Assembly (NCBI RefSeq): GCF_900112815.1
Contig: NZ_FOND01000012.1
Coordinates: 62,001 to 126,000 of the forward strand
Reading direction: 5' to 3'
Length of the DNA: 64,000 nucleotides
Origin: Blastococcus tunisiensis
GTDB lineage: Bacteria; Actinomycetota; Actinomycetes; Mycobacteriales; Geodermatophilaceae
A program made the position numbers and the translations under genes. Shown in pieces: positions 25,843-34,350 of this stretch. Position 1 is the stretch's first letter, and each line of letters starts with the position of its first letter. The notes below the pieces were generated by a model that was not told where the DNA came from, did not search any database, and worked only from the letters and a program-made list of their open reading frames with translations.

Positions 25843-26945
25843 CGCAGGTTGGCCGGGGCCGCGGCGGGGGCGTCGAGGTGCTCCAGCAGCGCGACGGCGA
25901 ACTCCTGCGGGCGCTCGACGTGCGGCGAGTGGCCCACGTCCGGCAGGACGACCTCGCGGTAGGCGCCGCCCGTGGCCGCGTAGCGGTCCAGCACCGCGCG
26001 GGTCTGCGCCACCATCGGCTGGGGCGGGAACGCGTCGGCGCCCGGCCACCCCGGCACCGCCCCGACCGACCCGAGGAACGCCAGGTCGAACACCGACGTG
26101 TCGGAGACGATCTGGTCGGCGTCCCCGCGGATCCACAGCACCGGCGGCTTGACCGGCAGGTCGACGATCCCGGACACGTCGAACACCGTCGGGGCCATCG
26201 TGTTCAGCACCCCGCGCGCTCCCGGGGCGGCACCGGGCCAGGCGGCCGAGGCGGCGGGCTCACCGGGGTAGTGGTCGACCCCCGTGCGGGTGCTCAGCAT
26301 CGACGCGACGAACACCTCCTCGGCCGCGGCGTCCAGGGGCAGGGAGCCGGGCGCGACGTAGAAGGACCGGAGGATCGACCGCGGGCTGGTCGGCGCATCG
26401 GCGGTGGTGTCGCCGGCCGCCAGGGCGGCCACGAAGTCGGGGTTGGCCGCGCCGGCACCGGACCCGGTCCCGTCCGGGTGGACGCGCGCGCCGTCGGTCC
26501 CCGCCGTCCCGCCGAACCCGTACGGCGAGATGGGGGCCACGAGCGCCACCGACGCCACCCGCGCGGGGTCGTCCAGCAGGTACTGCAGGACCACACCGGC
26601 GCCCATGCTCCAGCCCACCAGGTGGACGCGGTCCCAGCCCGCCGTCGCGATCAGCGCACCGAGGTCGTCCGCCCAGTCGCGGACGCCGCGGGTGGCGTCG
26701 ACGGGCAGCGGATCGGTGTCCCCGTAGCCCCGCAGGTCCACGGCCGCGACGCGGTGCCGACCGGTGTGCCCGACGTCGAGCAGCGCCTGCTGCCAGAACA
26801 GCGCCGAGCTCACGTTGCCGTGCACGAACAGCACGACCTCCCCCGGACCCGCCGGGTCGACGCCGTCGGGATGCAGCAGGGACTGGGTCAGGCGGGCGGT
26901 CGGCACCCGGGTCGCGGTGATGCCGGGCAGCAGGACGTCGGCCAT
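25839..26945 (-). CDS. Alpha/beta hydrolase
   Basis: A 368-residue alpha/beta-hydrolase-fold enzyme. It has the oxyanion HG in [15 protein letters not shown], the nucleophile elbow GWSMGAG and a C-terminal catalytic His in [13 protein letters not shown]. The cap region is long (about residues 150-270). The substrate is unknown; esterase, epoxide hydrolase or lactonase activity are all possible. A GAGGA ribosome site precedes the ATG. TAGCGT about 25 nt upstream is a likely -10. Confidence 0.87.
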   Translation of the reverse strand: MADVLLPGITATRVPTARLTQSLLHPDGVDPAGPGEVVLFVHGNVSSALFWQQALLDVGHTGRHRVAAVDLRGYGDTDPLPVDATRGVRDWADDLGALIATAGWDRVHLVGWSMGAGVVLQYLLDDPARVASVALVAPISPYGFGGTAGTDGARVHPDGTGSGAGAANPDFVAALAAGDTTADAPTSPRSILRSFYVAPGSLPLDAAAEEVFVASMLSTRTGVDHYPGEPAASAAWPGAAPGARGVLNTMAPTVFDVSGIVDLPVKPPVLWIRGDADQIVSDTSVFDLAFLGSVGAVPGWPGADAFPPQPMVAQTRAVLDRYAATGGAYREVVLPDVGHSPHVERPQEFAVALLEHLDAPAAAPANLR

Positions 26946-27076
26946 GGGGGTCCTCGGGGACGGGGAACGGGGAGCCCACGCTAGCGACGCCGGCGGGCCT
27001 GCGACACCGTGCCGCCTCGCCGACGTGACCTCGGGCACCGCGCCCCCGGCCGGCTCCCCGCCTACAGTCGGAGCCG

Positions 27077-27769
27077 ATGGCCACCGCTCCCCCGCGCACC
27101 GTGCTGGTCCGGGTGAGCCAGGGTGCCCCGCGTCGCGGCGCCGGCGCCGCCCGACGCGTCCCCCCGGGCCGTCGTCCCGCGCCGAGGCGGGGCAACGCGC
27201 GCCGTCGGCGGCCCGCGCCGCGCCGGCGTTCCCGCCGCTCGCTGCGCGCGGCGGCCGGCCGGTGGTGGCCGGCCCTCCTGGTCGCCGCCGTCGTCCTGGT
27301 GGGGATGGCCTGGAACGGGACGACGTCGTCGTCGGACGGCTGCACGCTCCCCGGGTCGGGCGTGACCGTGACGCCGGAGCAGGTCGGCAACGCCCGGACG
27401 ATCGCGCAGGTCGGCCGCGACCGCGGGCTGCCCGACCGCGCCGTCGTGATCGCCCTGGCCACCGCCCAGCAGGAGTCCAGCCTGCGCAACCTCGACCACG
27501 GCGACCGGGACTCCCTCGGCCTCTTCCAGCAGCGGCCGTCGCAGGGCTGGGGGACCGAGGCCCAGGTGCAGGACCCGGTCTACGCGGCCGGCATGTTCTA
27601 CGACCGGCTGGTGACCGTGCCGGGGTGGGACACCGGCCGGCTCACCGACGTCGCCCAGGCCGTGCAGCGCTCCGGGTTCCCCGAGCTCTACCAGCAGCAC
27701 GAGGCGATGGCGGTGGAACTCACCGCCGCCCTGGGGCCGGACTCGGCGGGCAGCCCGGCCTGCGCCTGA
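27077..27769 (+). CDS. Membrane-anchored transglycosylase-like protein
   Basis: 230 residues. The N-terminus is very Arg/Pro-rich (about 1-65), followed by one transmembrane helix (WWPALLVAAVVLVGMAW) and an extracellular domain. That domain has ATAQQESSLRNLDHGDRDSL and GLFQQRPSQGWGT, a pattern common in actinobacterial wall-associated proteins with a lysozyme-like fold. A peptidoglycan-related role is inferred; catalysis is unproven. TACAGT lies 8 nt before ATG, suggesting a leaderless start. Confidence 0.75.
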   Translation: MATAPPRTVLVRVSQGAPRRGAGAARRVPPGRRPAPRRGNARRRRPAPRRRSRRSLRAAAGRWWPALLVAAVVLVGMAWNGTTSSSDGCTLPGSGVTVTPEQVGNARTIAQVGRDRGLPDRAVVIALATAQQESSLRNLDHGDRDSLGLFQQRPSQGWGTEAQVQDPVYAAGMFYDRLVTVPGWDTGRLTDVAQAVQRSGFPELYQQHEAMAVELTAALGPDSAGSPACA

Positions 27770-27832
27770 CGGCCGTCCCCCTGCGGAGGGAATCCGCTCA
27801 ATCCACCCGGCCGGTGCGCCGACCTCGTCCCC

Positions 27833-28342
27833 ATGACGATCGCGCCGAACACCCCTCCCCTCGCGGCCCCGACCGCTCCCGAGGCCGCGGTCGCCGATGT
27901 GACGACGCTGCTGCCGTCGCGCGAGGCCGTCCTCGACCGCCTCGCCGAGCGGCTGGCCGGCCCGGCGCCGGCCCCCACGACGGTCGTGGTGCTCGGGCTG
28001 CTGCGCCGGGACGACGGATGGCCGACCGCGCAGAGCACCCTGGCGGCGGTCACCTCGCTGCTGGCCGGTTCGCTGCGCGGCGACGACTGGCTGGGCAAGT
28101 CCGGGCCCGGGGAGTTCGTCGTGCTGCTCAACGGCCCGGTGGCGGGGGCCGAGACCGCGGCCGCCCGCCTGGTCGCCGCGGTCCCCGCGCTGGGCATCCC
28201 GGACGTCACCGCCGCGGCGGGCATCGCACCCGCCACGGCCGACGCCGCTGCCGACGAACTCCTCCGCCGGGCGCTGCTGAGCCTGTCGGCCGCCCGGCGG
28301 GTGGGCGCGGGGACCGTGCTCCGGTACCGCGAGCCGCAGTGA
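27833..28342 (+). CDS. Stand-alone degenerate GGDEF-like domain protein
   Basis: A 169-residue protein that keeps the GGDEF fold pattern (LPSREAVLDRLAERL, DDWLGKS, FVVLLNG). The active-site loop reads SGPGEF (90-95) instead of GGDEF. The Asp/Glu pair is broken and no I-site is seen, so it is unlikely to make c-di-GMP. It could be a GTP or c-di-GMP sensor or a structural remnant. There is no signal peptide or partner domain. Confidence 0.65.
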   Translation: MTIAPNTPPLAAPTAPEAAVADVTTLLPSREAVLDRLAERLAGPAPAPTTVVVLGLLRRDDGWPTAQSTLAAVTSLLAGSLRGDDWLGKSGPGEFVVLLNGPVAGAETAAARLVAAVPALGIPDVTAAAGIAPATADAAADELLRRALLSLSAARRVGAGTVLRYREPQ

Positions 28343-28355
28343 GCGGCCGGCCCCC

Positions 28356-29489
28356 TCAGGCCGACAGGCGCTCCGCGGCGGCGGCGATCCGCTCGTCGGT
28401 CGCGGTCAGGGCCATGCGCACGTGCCGGGCACCGGCCGGCCCGTAGAAGCTGCCCGGGGCCGCCACGATGCCGAGGCCCGCGAGCCACTCGATCGTCGTC
28501 CAGCAGTCCTCGTCCCGGGTGACCCAGAGGTAGAGACCTGCCTCGGAGTGGTCGATCCGCAGCCCCGCGCCCCGGACGGCGGCCGCCAGCGTCTCCCGGC
28601 GGGCCCGGTACCGCTCCCGCTGCGCCTCGACGTGCGCGTCGTCGTCGAGCGCGGCGGCCATGGCCGCCTGCACCGGGCCGGGGACCAGCAACCCGAGGTG
28701 CCGCCGGACCTGCCAGACCGGGCGGACCAGCGCGGGGTCACCGGAGAGCAGACCGGCGCGGTACCCGGCGGCCGTGGACTGCTTGGACAGCGAGTGCACG
28801 GCGAGCAGGCCGGTGTGGTCCTCCCCCGCGATGGCCGGGTGCAGCACCGACCGCGGCTCGACGTCCCAGCCCAGCGTCACGTAGCACTCGTCGGCGACCA
28901 CCGGGACGCCGTGCGCCCGGCCCCAGGCCACCCACGCGCGCAGCCGGTCGTCGTCCAGCACCCGGCCGTGCGGGTTGCCCGGCGAGTTCAGCCAGACCAG
29001 GCTGATCCCGGCGGCGTCCGGCGGCGGTGCGTCGGTGCGCAGGACGGCGAGGCCGGCCAGGACCGCGCCGACCTCGTAGGTCGGGTAGGCGACCTCGGGG
29101 ACGACCACCGTGCTGCCCCGCGGCAGTCCGAGCAGCGTCGGCAGCAGGGCCACCAGCTCCTTGGACCCCACGGTCGGGATCAGCGACGGGTCGGCACCCA
29201 GCGGGTCGGCCACCCGGACGCCGAGCCGGCGCCGCAGCCAGTCCGCCGCGGCCGTCCGCAGCGTCGCCGTCCCCAGCGCCGTGGGGTACCCGGGGGCGTT
29301 ACCTGCCCCGGCCAGCGCCTCGGTGAGGACCGCGGGCGTGTCATCGACCGGCGTGCCGATCGACAGGTCGACCACCCCGCCGGGGTGCTGCGCCGCGCGG
29401 GCCCGCGCCGCGGTCAGGGAGTCCCACGGGAAGTCCGGCAGCGAGGGCGGGGACCCGGCGGCCGCGTCCCCCGCCTGCGGAGCCGTCAG
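28356..29489 (-). CDS. dapC: Succinyldiaminopimelate aminotransferase (fold-type I PLP enzyme)
   Basis: 377 residues from the CTG start. It converts N-succinyl-2-amino-6-ketopimelate to N-succinyl-LL-DAP. The PLP Lys is in HSLSKQSTAAGYRAG, and the opening LPDFPWDSLTAARARA with VDLSIGTPVDDTP is typical of the family. It follows the ferredoxin gene, as Rv1178 follows Rv1177. No ATG, GTG or TTG exists between the ferredoxin stop and the homology. The only candidates are CTG codons: one overlapping the stop (CTGA, 29489) and one at LPDF. Confidence 0.9.
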   Translation of the reverse strand: MTAPQAGDAAAGSPPSLPDFPWDSLTAARARAAQHPGGVVDLSIGTPVDDTPAVLTEALAGAGNAPGYPTALGTATLRTAAADWLRRRLGVRVADPLGADPSLIPTVGSKELVALLPTLLGLPRGSTVVVPEVAYPTYEVGAVLAGLAVLRTDAPPPDAAGISLVWLNSPGNPHGRVLDDDRLRAWVAWGRAHGVPVVADECYVTLGWDVEPRSVLHPAIAGEDHTGLLAVHSLSKQSTAAGYRAGLLSGDPALVRPVWQVRRHLGLLVPGPVQAAMAAALDDDAHVEAQRERYRARRETLAAAVRGAGLRIDHSEAGLYLWVTRDEDCWTTIEWLAGLGIVAAPGSFYGPAGARHVRMALTATDERIAAAAERLSA

Positions 29490-29812
29490 GAACCTTCGCC
29501 CTGCGGCGGGAGGGCCGCCACCAGCGGGTGGTCCTTGTTGATCTTGCCGGTCTTGGCCGCGCCGCCGGGGCTGCCCAGGTCGGAGAAGAACTCCACGTTG
29601 GCGTTGTAGAAGTCCTTCCACTTGTCCGGGACGTCGTCCTCGTAGTAGATGGCCTCCACCGGGCAGACCGGCTCGCAGGCACCGCAGTCGACGCACTCGT
29701 CGGGGTGGATGTAGAGCATCCGCTCGCCCTCGTAGATGCAGTCCACCGGGCACTCGTCGATGCACGCCTTGTCGAGGACGTCGACGCAGGCCTGTGTGAT
29801 GACGTAGGTCAC
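29486..29812 (-). CDS. fdxA: Seven-iron ferredoxin (3Fe-4S, 4Fe-4S)
   Basis: A 108-residue electron carrier. Cys positions 9, 17, 21, 25, 40, 43, 46 and 50 repeat the Azotobacter FdI pattern shifted by one. That assigns a 3Fe-4S cluster to C9, C17 and C50, a 4Fe-4S cluster to C21, C40, C43 and C46, and leaves C25 free. It corresponds to FdxC (Rv1177) by neighbourhood. GTG 29812 is chosen because GGAGG lies 8-9 nt upstream. Probable partners include the sulfite reductase or P450-type enzymes, but none is shown here. Confidence 0.94.
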   Translation of the reverse strand: MTYVITQACVDVLDKACIDECPVDCIYEGERMLYIHPDECVDCGACEPVCPVEAIYYEDDVPDKWKDFYNANVEFFSDLGSPGGAAKTGKINKDHPLVAALPPQGEGS

Positions 29813-30001
29813 GGTGGTTCCCTCCCGGGGAGCGCGGAGCAGTAACCGCTGGCCGGAGCCAGGGGCGATCATGCGTCCCCAGTATGACGCGCCACCGGGG
29901 CACCCAGCGCGACGGGTGCCGGACGGCGCACGCCCCTCCCCCGTCGGGGTGAGCGGCGGCCCGCGGCTCAAGCATCGGAACGAGATGCCGATCTTGATCC
30001 T

Positions 30002-32854
30002 GTGTCAGCGAAGGCGCACCCCGGGACGACGCCGCGGCCCCGGCCGCCGGCGTCCCCGTACGACGCCCAGGCGGCGCTGGAGAACCAGCTCGCCCGGTTG
30101 CGCGCGTCCGCCGGCGCCACCCGGATCTCGGTGTGGGTGCACGAGGCGTCGACCGCCATGGCCGTGCCCTTCCGCACGTCCATGGCCGATCCGCGCCAGG
30201 TCACCGAGGGCACCCCGCGCACGGCCCTCTCCCTCAGCCGCTCCCCCTTCCTCGCCGCGGTGATCCGCAGCCGCCGTCCGCTCGTCGCCCGAGCGGACGG
30301 GAAGCGCGCCTCGGACCGGGAGATGGCGGCCCGCGGCGTGACGTCGGCGCACGGCGAGCCGCTGCTCGTCGACGGCGAGGTGGTCGGCGTGCTCACCGTC
30401 GAGCCCGCCGCGGCGGCCGCGCCGCACCTGCTCCGCCAGGTCACCCCCAAGCTGGCGCTCGCGCTCTCCGAGGCCTGGACCCGGCGGTCGGAGAAGCGCC
30501 GCACCGCGCAGGCCGAGGTGCTGCTCGGCTTGATCGAGTCCGCCGCCAAGGCCCAGTCGATGGACCACCTGCTCGGCTCGGCGTGCCACCGGCTCGCCGA
30601 GCTCGGGGAGGTGGAGCGGGCCTGCATCTTCCTGCTCGAGGACGGCCGCCTGGTCCCGCGCATGGCCGCCTACGCCGACGGACGCCGCGACCCCGCGACC
30701 TGGGAGCAGTTCCGCAACGCGCCGGTCGGTCTCCAGCTGGCCGAGACGGTGCTGCGGACCGGCGAGCCGATGACCGCCGACCGGGACTCCGGCCTGCTCT
30801 CCGGCTGGTGGGTCGACAACTTCGACATCGCGTCGGGCCTGGCCGTGCCCCTCGGGCGCAGCCCGGACCTGGCGGGGGTGCTCACCCTCGACAGCACCCA
30901 GGTGCGCCCGTTCTCCGAGGACGTCCGCCGGCTGGCCGCGGCCGCCGGCGCGCACCTGGGCGGCGTCATCGAGCAGGCCCGGACCAGCCAGGCGCGGGCG
31001 GCCTCGCTGGCCACCGCGCGCGTCGTCCGGCAGCTGCTGGTGGACGGCGCCGGGGCGACCGGGGTGGCCGAGGCCGCCGAGGTGCTCGCCCGCGCCGTGC
31101 AACGCCTGGCCGGCACCGACCGCAGCGCCGCCTACCTGCTCGACGACGAGGGCCGGATCGGCGAGGTGCGGCACGTCGACTGGCCGGACGCGCACAAGCA
31201 GGTGGTGGCCACCCAGCTGGTCGGCCGACCGGCCGGGGACGTCCCGCTGTGGCGGCTGACCGCCGAGCAGAAGCTGCCTCTCTTCGTGGAGGACGCCGGC
31301 GCCAGCGAGCTGCTGGACCCGCGGCTGGCCCACGCCCTCGACCTCGCCTCCTACGTCTCGGTGCCGCTGTTCTCCGGCGACCGGCTGCTCGGCCTGGTGG
31401 TGACCGGCGCGACCGGCGGAGCCCGCACCTGCTGGTCCCCCGAGGTCCGGGAGGCGGTGCGGCAGGTGACCCTGGAGGGTGCCCTGGTCGTCGAGAACGC
31501 CGCCCTGCGCGCGGTGGAGCAGCTGCGCCTCGAGCAGCTGGCCACCGAGGCCCACCACGACCCGCTGACCGGGCTGGCCAACCGCCGCCGCTTCATCGAG
31601 CAGCTCGAGGCCACCGTCTACCGCGCCGAGGACGCCACCTGCGCCGTCCTGATGATCGACCTCGACCGCTTCAAGGAGATCAACGACAGCTTCGGGCACA
31701 GCGTGGGCGACGACCTGCTCTGCCTGGTGGGTCCGCGCCTGGAACGGGCGCTGCACCCCGGCGACCTGCTGGCGCGGATGGGCGGCGACGAGTTCGCCGT
31801 CCTGCTCCCGGGTGCCGACGCCGCCCGGGCCACCGAGGTCGCCGGGCACCTCGGCGCCGCCCTGCGCGACGCCTTCGTGCTCGACGGCATGCCGCTGCAC
31901 GTCGACGCCAGCATCGGCGTCGCGCTCTGCCCCGAGCACGGCCGCGACCGCTCCCTGCTGCTGGCCCGCGCGGACACCGCCATGCACCTGGCCAAGCGTG
32001 GCCGGCGCGGCGTCGAGACCTGGGCGCCCGACGGCACCCCGGCCTCCCGCGACCGGCTGCAGACGCTCGAGGAGCTGCGCAGCGCCCTGGACGGCGACGA
32101 GCTCGACGTGCACTACCAGCCGAAGCTGGACCTCCGGAGCGGCAGCGTCGTCGGGGTGGAGGCGCTGGTGCGCTGGCAGCACCCCGAACGGGGGCTGGTC
32201 TTCCCCGACGTGTTCCTCCCGCTGGCCGAGCAGGCCGGCCTGATGCGCCGGCTGGCCCTGCGCGTCCTGGAGCGGTCGCTGCGCGACCTGCAGGCGTGGC
32301 GCGCGGGCGGGCTGGACCTGTCCGTGGCGGTCAACCTGTCGGTCTCCAACCTGCAGGACGTCGCGCTGCCCGAGCAGGTGGAGATGCTGCTCGACGCGTT
32401 CGACGTGCCGGCCGGGGCGCTGATCCTCGAGATCACCGAGGACGTGCTCATGGCCGACACCGCCCGCAGCCAGCAGGTGATGGCCGGCCTGCGCCGGCTC
32501 GGGGTGCGGCTGTCGATCGACGACTACGGCACCGGCTACTCCTCGCTGGCGTACCTGCGCGCGCTGCCGGTCGACGAGCTCAAGCTGGACCGGAGCTTCG
32601 TCACCGACCTCACCTCCGACGAGCGGGCGTCCGCGATCGTGCGCAGCACCCTCCAGCTGAGCCTCGACCTGGGCATGGGCATGGTGGTGGAGGGCGTGGA
32701 GGACGCCGCGACGCTCACCGCGCTGCGCGCCTGGGGCTGCGACTACGCGCAGGGCTACCACATCGCCCGCCCCATGCCCGCCGAGCGCTTCCTCACCTGG
32801 CTGGCCGGGCAGCCGGCGTTCGTCCCCCGCGGCGGGCTCCCCCGGCCCTCGTAG
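30002..32854 (+). CDS. GAF-GAF-GAF-GGDEF-EAL c-di-GMP signalling protein
   Basis: A 950-residue soluble protein. Three GAF-like sensory domains (about 20-160, 175-330 and 340-505) precede GGDEF (about 530-690) and EAL (about 700-945). The cyclase loop RMGGDEF is intact (about 593). The position for the RxxD inhibition site reads HPGD, so product inhibition may be lost. The phosphodiesterase keeps EALVRWQHP, ILEITED, SIDDYGTGYSSL and VVEGVED. Both activities may exist. GTG 30002 is the only good start. GATCTT lies 6 nt upstream, a weak leaderless signal. Confidence 0.88.
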   Translation: MSAKAHPGTTPRPRPPASPYDAQAALENQLARLRASAGATRISVWVHEASTAMAVPFRTSMADPRQVTEGTPRTALSLSRSPFLAAVIRSRRPLVARADGKRASDREMAARGVTSAHGEPLLVDGEVVGVLTVEPAAAAAPHLLRQVTPKLALALSEAWTRRSEKRRTAQAEVLLGLIESAAKAQSMDHLLGSACHRLAELGEVERACIFLLEDGRLVPRMAAYADGRRDPATWEQFRNAPVGLQLAETVLRTGEPMTADRDSGLLSGWWVDNFDIASGLAVPLGRSPDLAGVLTLDSTQVRPFSEDVRRLAAAAGAHLGGVIEQARTSQARAASLATARVVRQLLVDGAGATGVAEAAEVLARAVQRLAGTDRSAAYLLDDEGRIGEVRHVDWPDAHKQVVATQLVGRPAGDVPLWRLTAEQKLPLFVEDAGASELLDPRLAHALDLASYVSVPLFSGDRLLGLVVTGATGGARTCWSPEVREAVRQVTLEGALVVENAALRAVEQLRLEQLATEAHHDPLTGLANRRRFIEQLEATVYRAEDATCAVLMIDLDRFKEINDSFGHSVGDDLLCLVGPRLERALHPGDLLARMGGDEFAVLLPGADAARATEVAGHLGAALRDAFVLDGMPLHVDASIGVALCPEHGRDRSLLLARADTAMHLAKRGRRGVETWAPDGTPASRDRLQTLEELRSALDGDELDVHYQPKLDLRSGSVVGVEALVRWQHPERGLVFPDVFLPLAEQAGLMRRLALRVLERSLRDLQAWRAGGLDLSVAVNLSVSNLQDVALPEQVEMLLDAFDVPAGALILEITEDVLMADTARSQQVMAGLRRLGVRLSIDDYGTGYSSLAYLRALPVDELKLDRSFVTDLTSDERASAIVRSTLQLSLDLGMGMVVEGVEDAATLTALRAWGCDYAQGYHIARPMPAERFLTWLAGQPAFVPRGGLPRPS

Positions 32855-32877
32855 CCCCCTCCTGGCCCGCGGCCCTC

Positions 32878-33324
32878 CTAGCCGACGCCCGGCTGACCCG
32901 CGGTGGTCCTGGCCGGGCCGGCGGCCGGCGCGGACCGCGCCGGTGCGACCGGACGGCGGGACCCGCCGAGCACCCGGCCCACGGACACGGCGGCGGCGAG
33001 CACGCCGAGCATCAGGAAGACCAGGTTCAGCACCCCGAGGTCGCCGGCCCCGGTCATGACCAGGTCACCCTCGGGACGGCGCAGCATGGCGCCGACGGCC
33101 ACCACCAGCCACGCCAGGGCGGGCAGCAGCGCGACCAGCCGGCTGCCGGAGAGGCGCAGCGCCGCCACGGGGAGCAGCAGGTTCCCGACCACCGCGGCCA
33201 GGACCGACACGGGCACGAGGACGCCCCCGGCGCGCAGCGGCAGCCAGAAGACCTCGACCAGGGCGAGCCAGGTGGCCACCACGACGGCGGCCGCACCCCA
33301 GCCCAGCCGCTCGCCGACCGTCAT
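32878..33324 (-). CDS. Small four-helix membrane protein downstream of mshB
   Basis: 148 residues with four hydrophobic helices ([78 protein letters not shown]) and an Ala/Pro-rich tail. The ATG overlaps the mshB stop (ATGA), so it is co-translated with mshB. A membrane protein follows mshB (Rv1170) in mycobacteria too. Function unknown. Confidence 0.8.
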   Translation of the reverse strand: MTVGERLGWGAAAVVVATWLALVEVFWLPLRAGGVLVPVSVLAAVVGNLLLPVAALRLSGSRLVALLPALAWLVVAVGAMLRRPEGDLVMTGAGDLGVLNLVFLMLGVLAAAVSVGRVLGGSRRPVAPARSAPAAGPARTTAGQPGVG

Positions 33325-34217
33325 CCGGTGGTGCCCGCGAACAGGTCGTCCTCCCAGCCCTGCGGACCGGGCCCGGCCGTCCCGCGCTCGCCCCGGACCA
33401 GCCGGTAGTACTCGACGCTCAGCATCTCGTGGCCCAGGTTGTTGGACAGGGCGAAGAACGGGCCGTCCACCAGGATCTGGGTGGGGTGGGCGCGCATGGC
33501 GGCGTCCTTCTGCGCCATGTGCGCGGAGCCGTCGACGGCCGCGGTGACGACGTCGTCCGGCACGGCGAACGGGACGTCGTCGGCGCTCCGGACGCCCTCG
33601 AAGAACGAGTCGTCTCCGGCGGCCGCCATGGCGTCGATCCCCCGCTGGACCACCGACCGGGGCACGCAACACCAGTAGACCTTCGCCGTCGTCCAGGCCT
33701 CGCCCAGGTCCGGGCGGTAGGCGGGGTCGGCCGCCGCCTCGACCGCCCCCATCGCCACCCGGTGCGCCTGGATGTGGTCGGGGTGGCCGTAGCCGCCGTT
33801 CTCGTCGTAGGTGACCAGCACCTGCGGCCGGACGTCGCGGACGACGGCCACCGCGTGCGCGATCGCCTCGGCCAGGTCGGCGTTCCAGAACGCCCGGGGA
33901 CGACCGTTCGAGGGCACGCCCATCATCCCGGAGTCGCGGTAGCGGCCCGGTCCGCCGAGGAACCGGATGTCGCCGACGCCGAGGGCCTCCATGGCGCCCC
34001 GCAGCTCCCAGATCCGGTAGCCGCCGAGCTGGTCGGCCTGGTCGGCGGCCAGCTGCGCGAGCTCGGGGACGAGGACCTCGCCCTCCTCGCCCAGCGTGCA
34101 GGTGAGCAGGGTGACCTGGGCCCCCTCCGCGACGTAGCGGGCCATGGTGGCCCCGTTGTTGATCGTCTCGTCGTCGGGATGGGCGTGCACGAGCAGCATG
34201 CGTCGGTCGGCAGTCAC
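33321..34217 (-). CDS. mshB: Mycothiol synthesis deacetylase MshB
   Basis: A 298-residue zinc deacetylase that removes acetyl from GlcNAc-inositol in mycothiol synthesis. The metal site is seen in [11 protein letters not shown] (H13, D16) and in [16 protein letters not shown] (about 145-160). Its presence indicates the organism makes mycothiol. CAGGAT lies 6 nt before the GTG start, so translation may be leaderless. It is the first gene of a two-gene unit with a small membrane protein. Confidence 0.94.
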   Translation of the reverse strand: MTADRRMLLVHAHPDDETINNGATMARYVAEGAQVTLLTCTLGEEGEVLVPELAQLAADQADQLGGYRIWELRGAMEALGVGDIRFLGGPGRYRDSGMMGVPSNGRPRAFWNADLAEAIAHAVAVVRDVRPQVLVTYDENGGYGHPDHIQAHRVAMGAVEAAADPAYRPDLGEAWTTAKVYWCCVPRSVVQRGIDAMAAAGDDSFFEGVRSADDVPFAVPDDVVTAAVDGSAHMAQKDAAMRAHPTQILVDGPFFALSNNLGHEMLSVEYYRLVRGERGTAGPGPQGWEDDLFAGTTG

Positions 34218-34315
34218 ACCGCGATCCTGCCGGATCGCACGGGGGCCGACGCCGTCCCCCCGTCGTCCTCCCTCACCGCGCGGCGTCCTCCCCCACCGCG
34301 CACCACGAGGGAGGA

Positions 34316-34348
34316 CGCGCCGGGATCAGGTGCCCTGATCCCGGCGCG
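34316..34348 (-). terminator. Terminator of the oligopeptide transporter operon
   Basis: A perfect 14-bp stem (CGCGCCGGGATCAG with CTGATCCCGGCGCG) and 5-nt loop, 2 nt after the last gene of the operon. Confidence 0.8.
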
Positions 34349-34350
34349 GG

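Noticed and set aside
30133-33408. 1091-residue ORF overlapping the GAF-GGDEF-EAL gene, plus a 918-residue antisense ORF
   Set aside because: Both are low-complexity shadows of the real gene, which has intact GGDEF and EAL motifs in its own frame.
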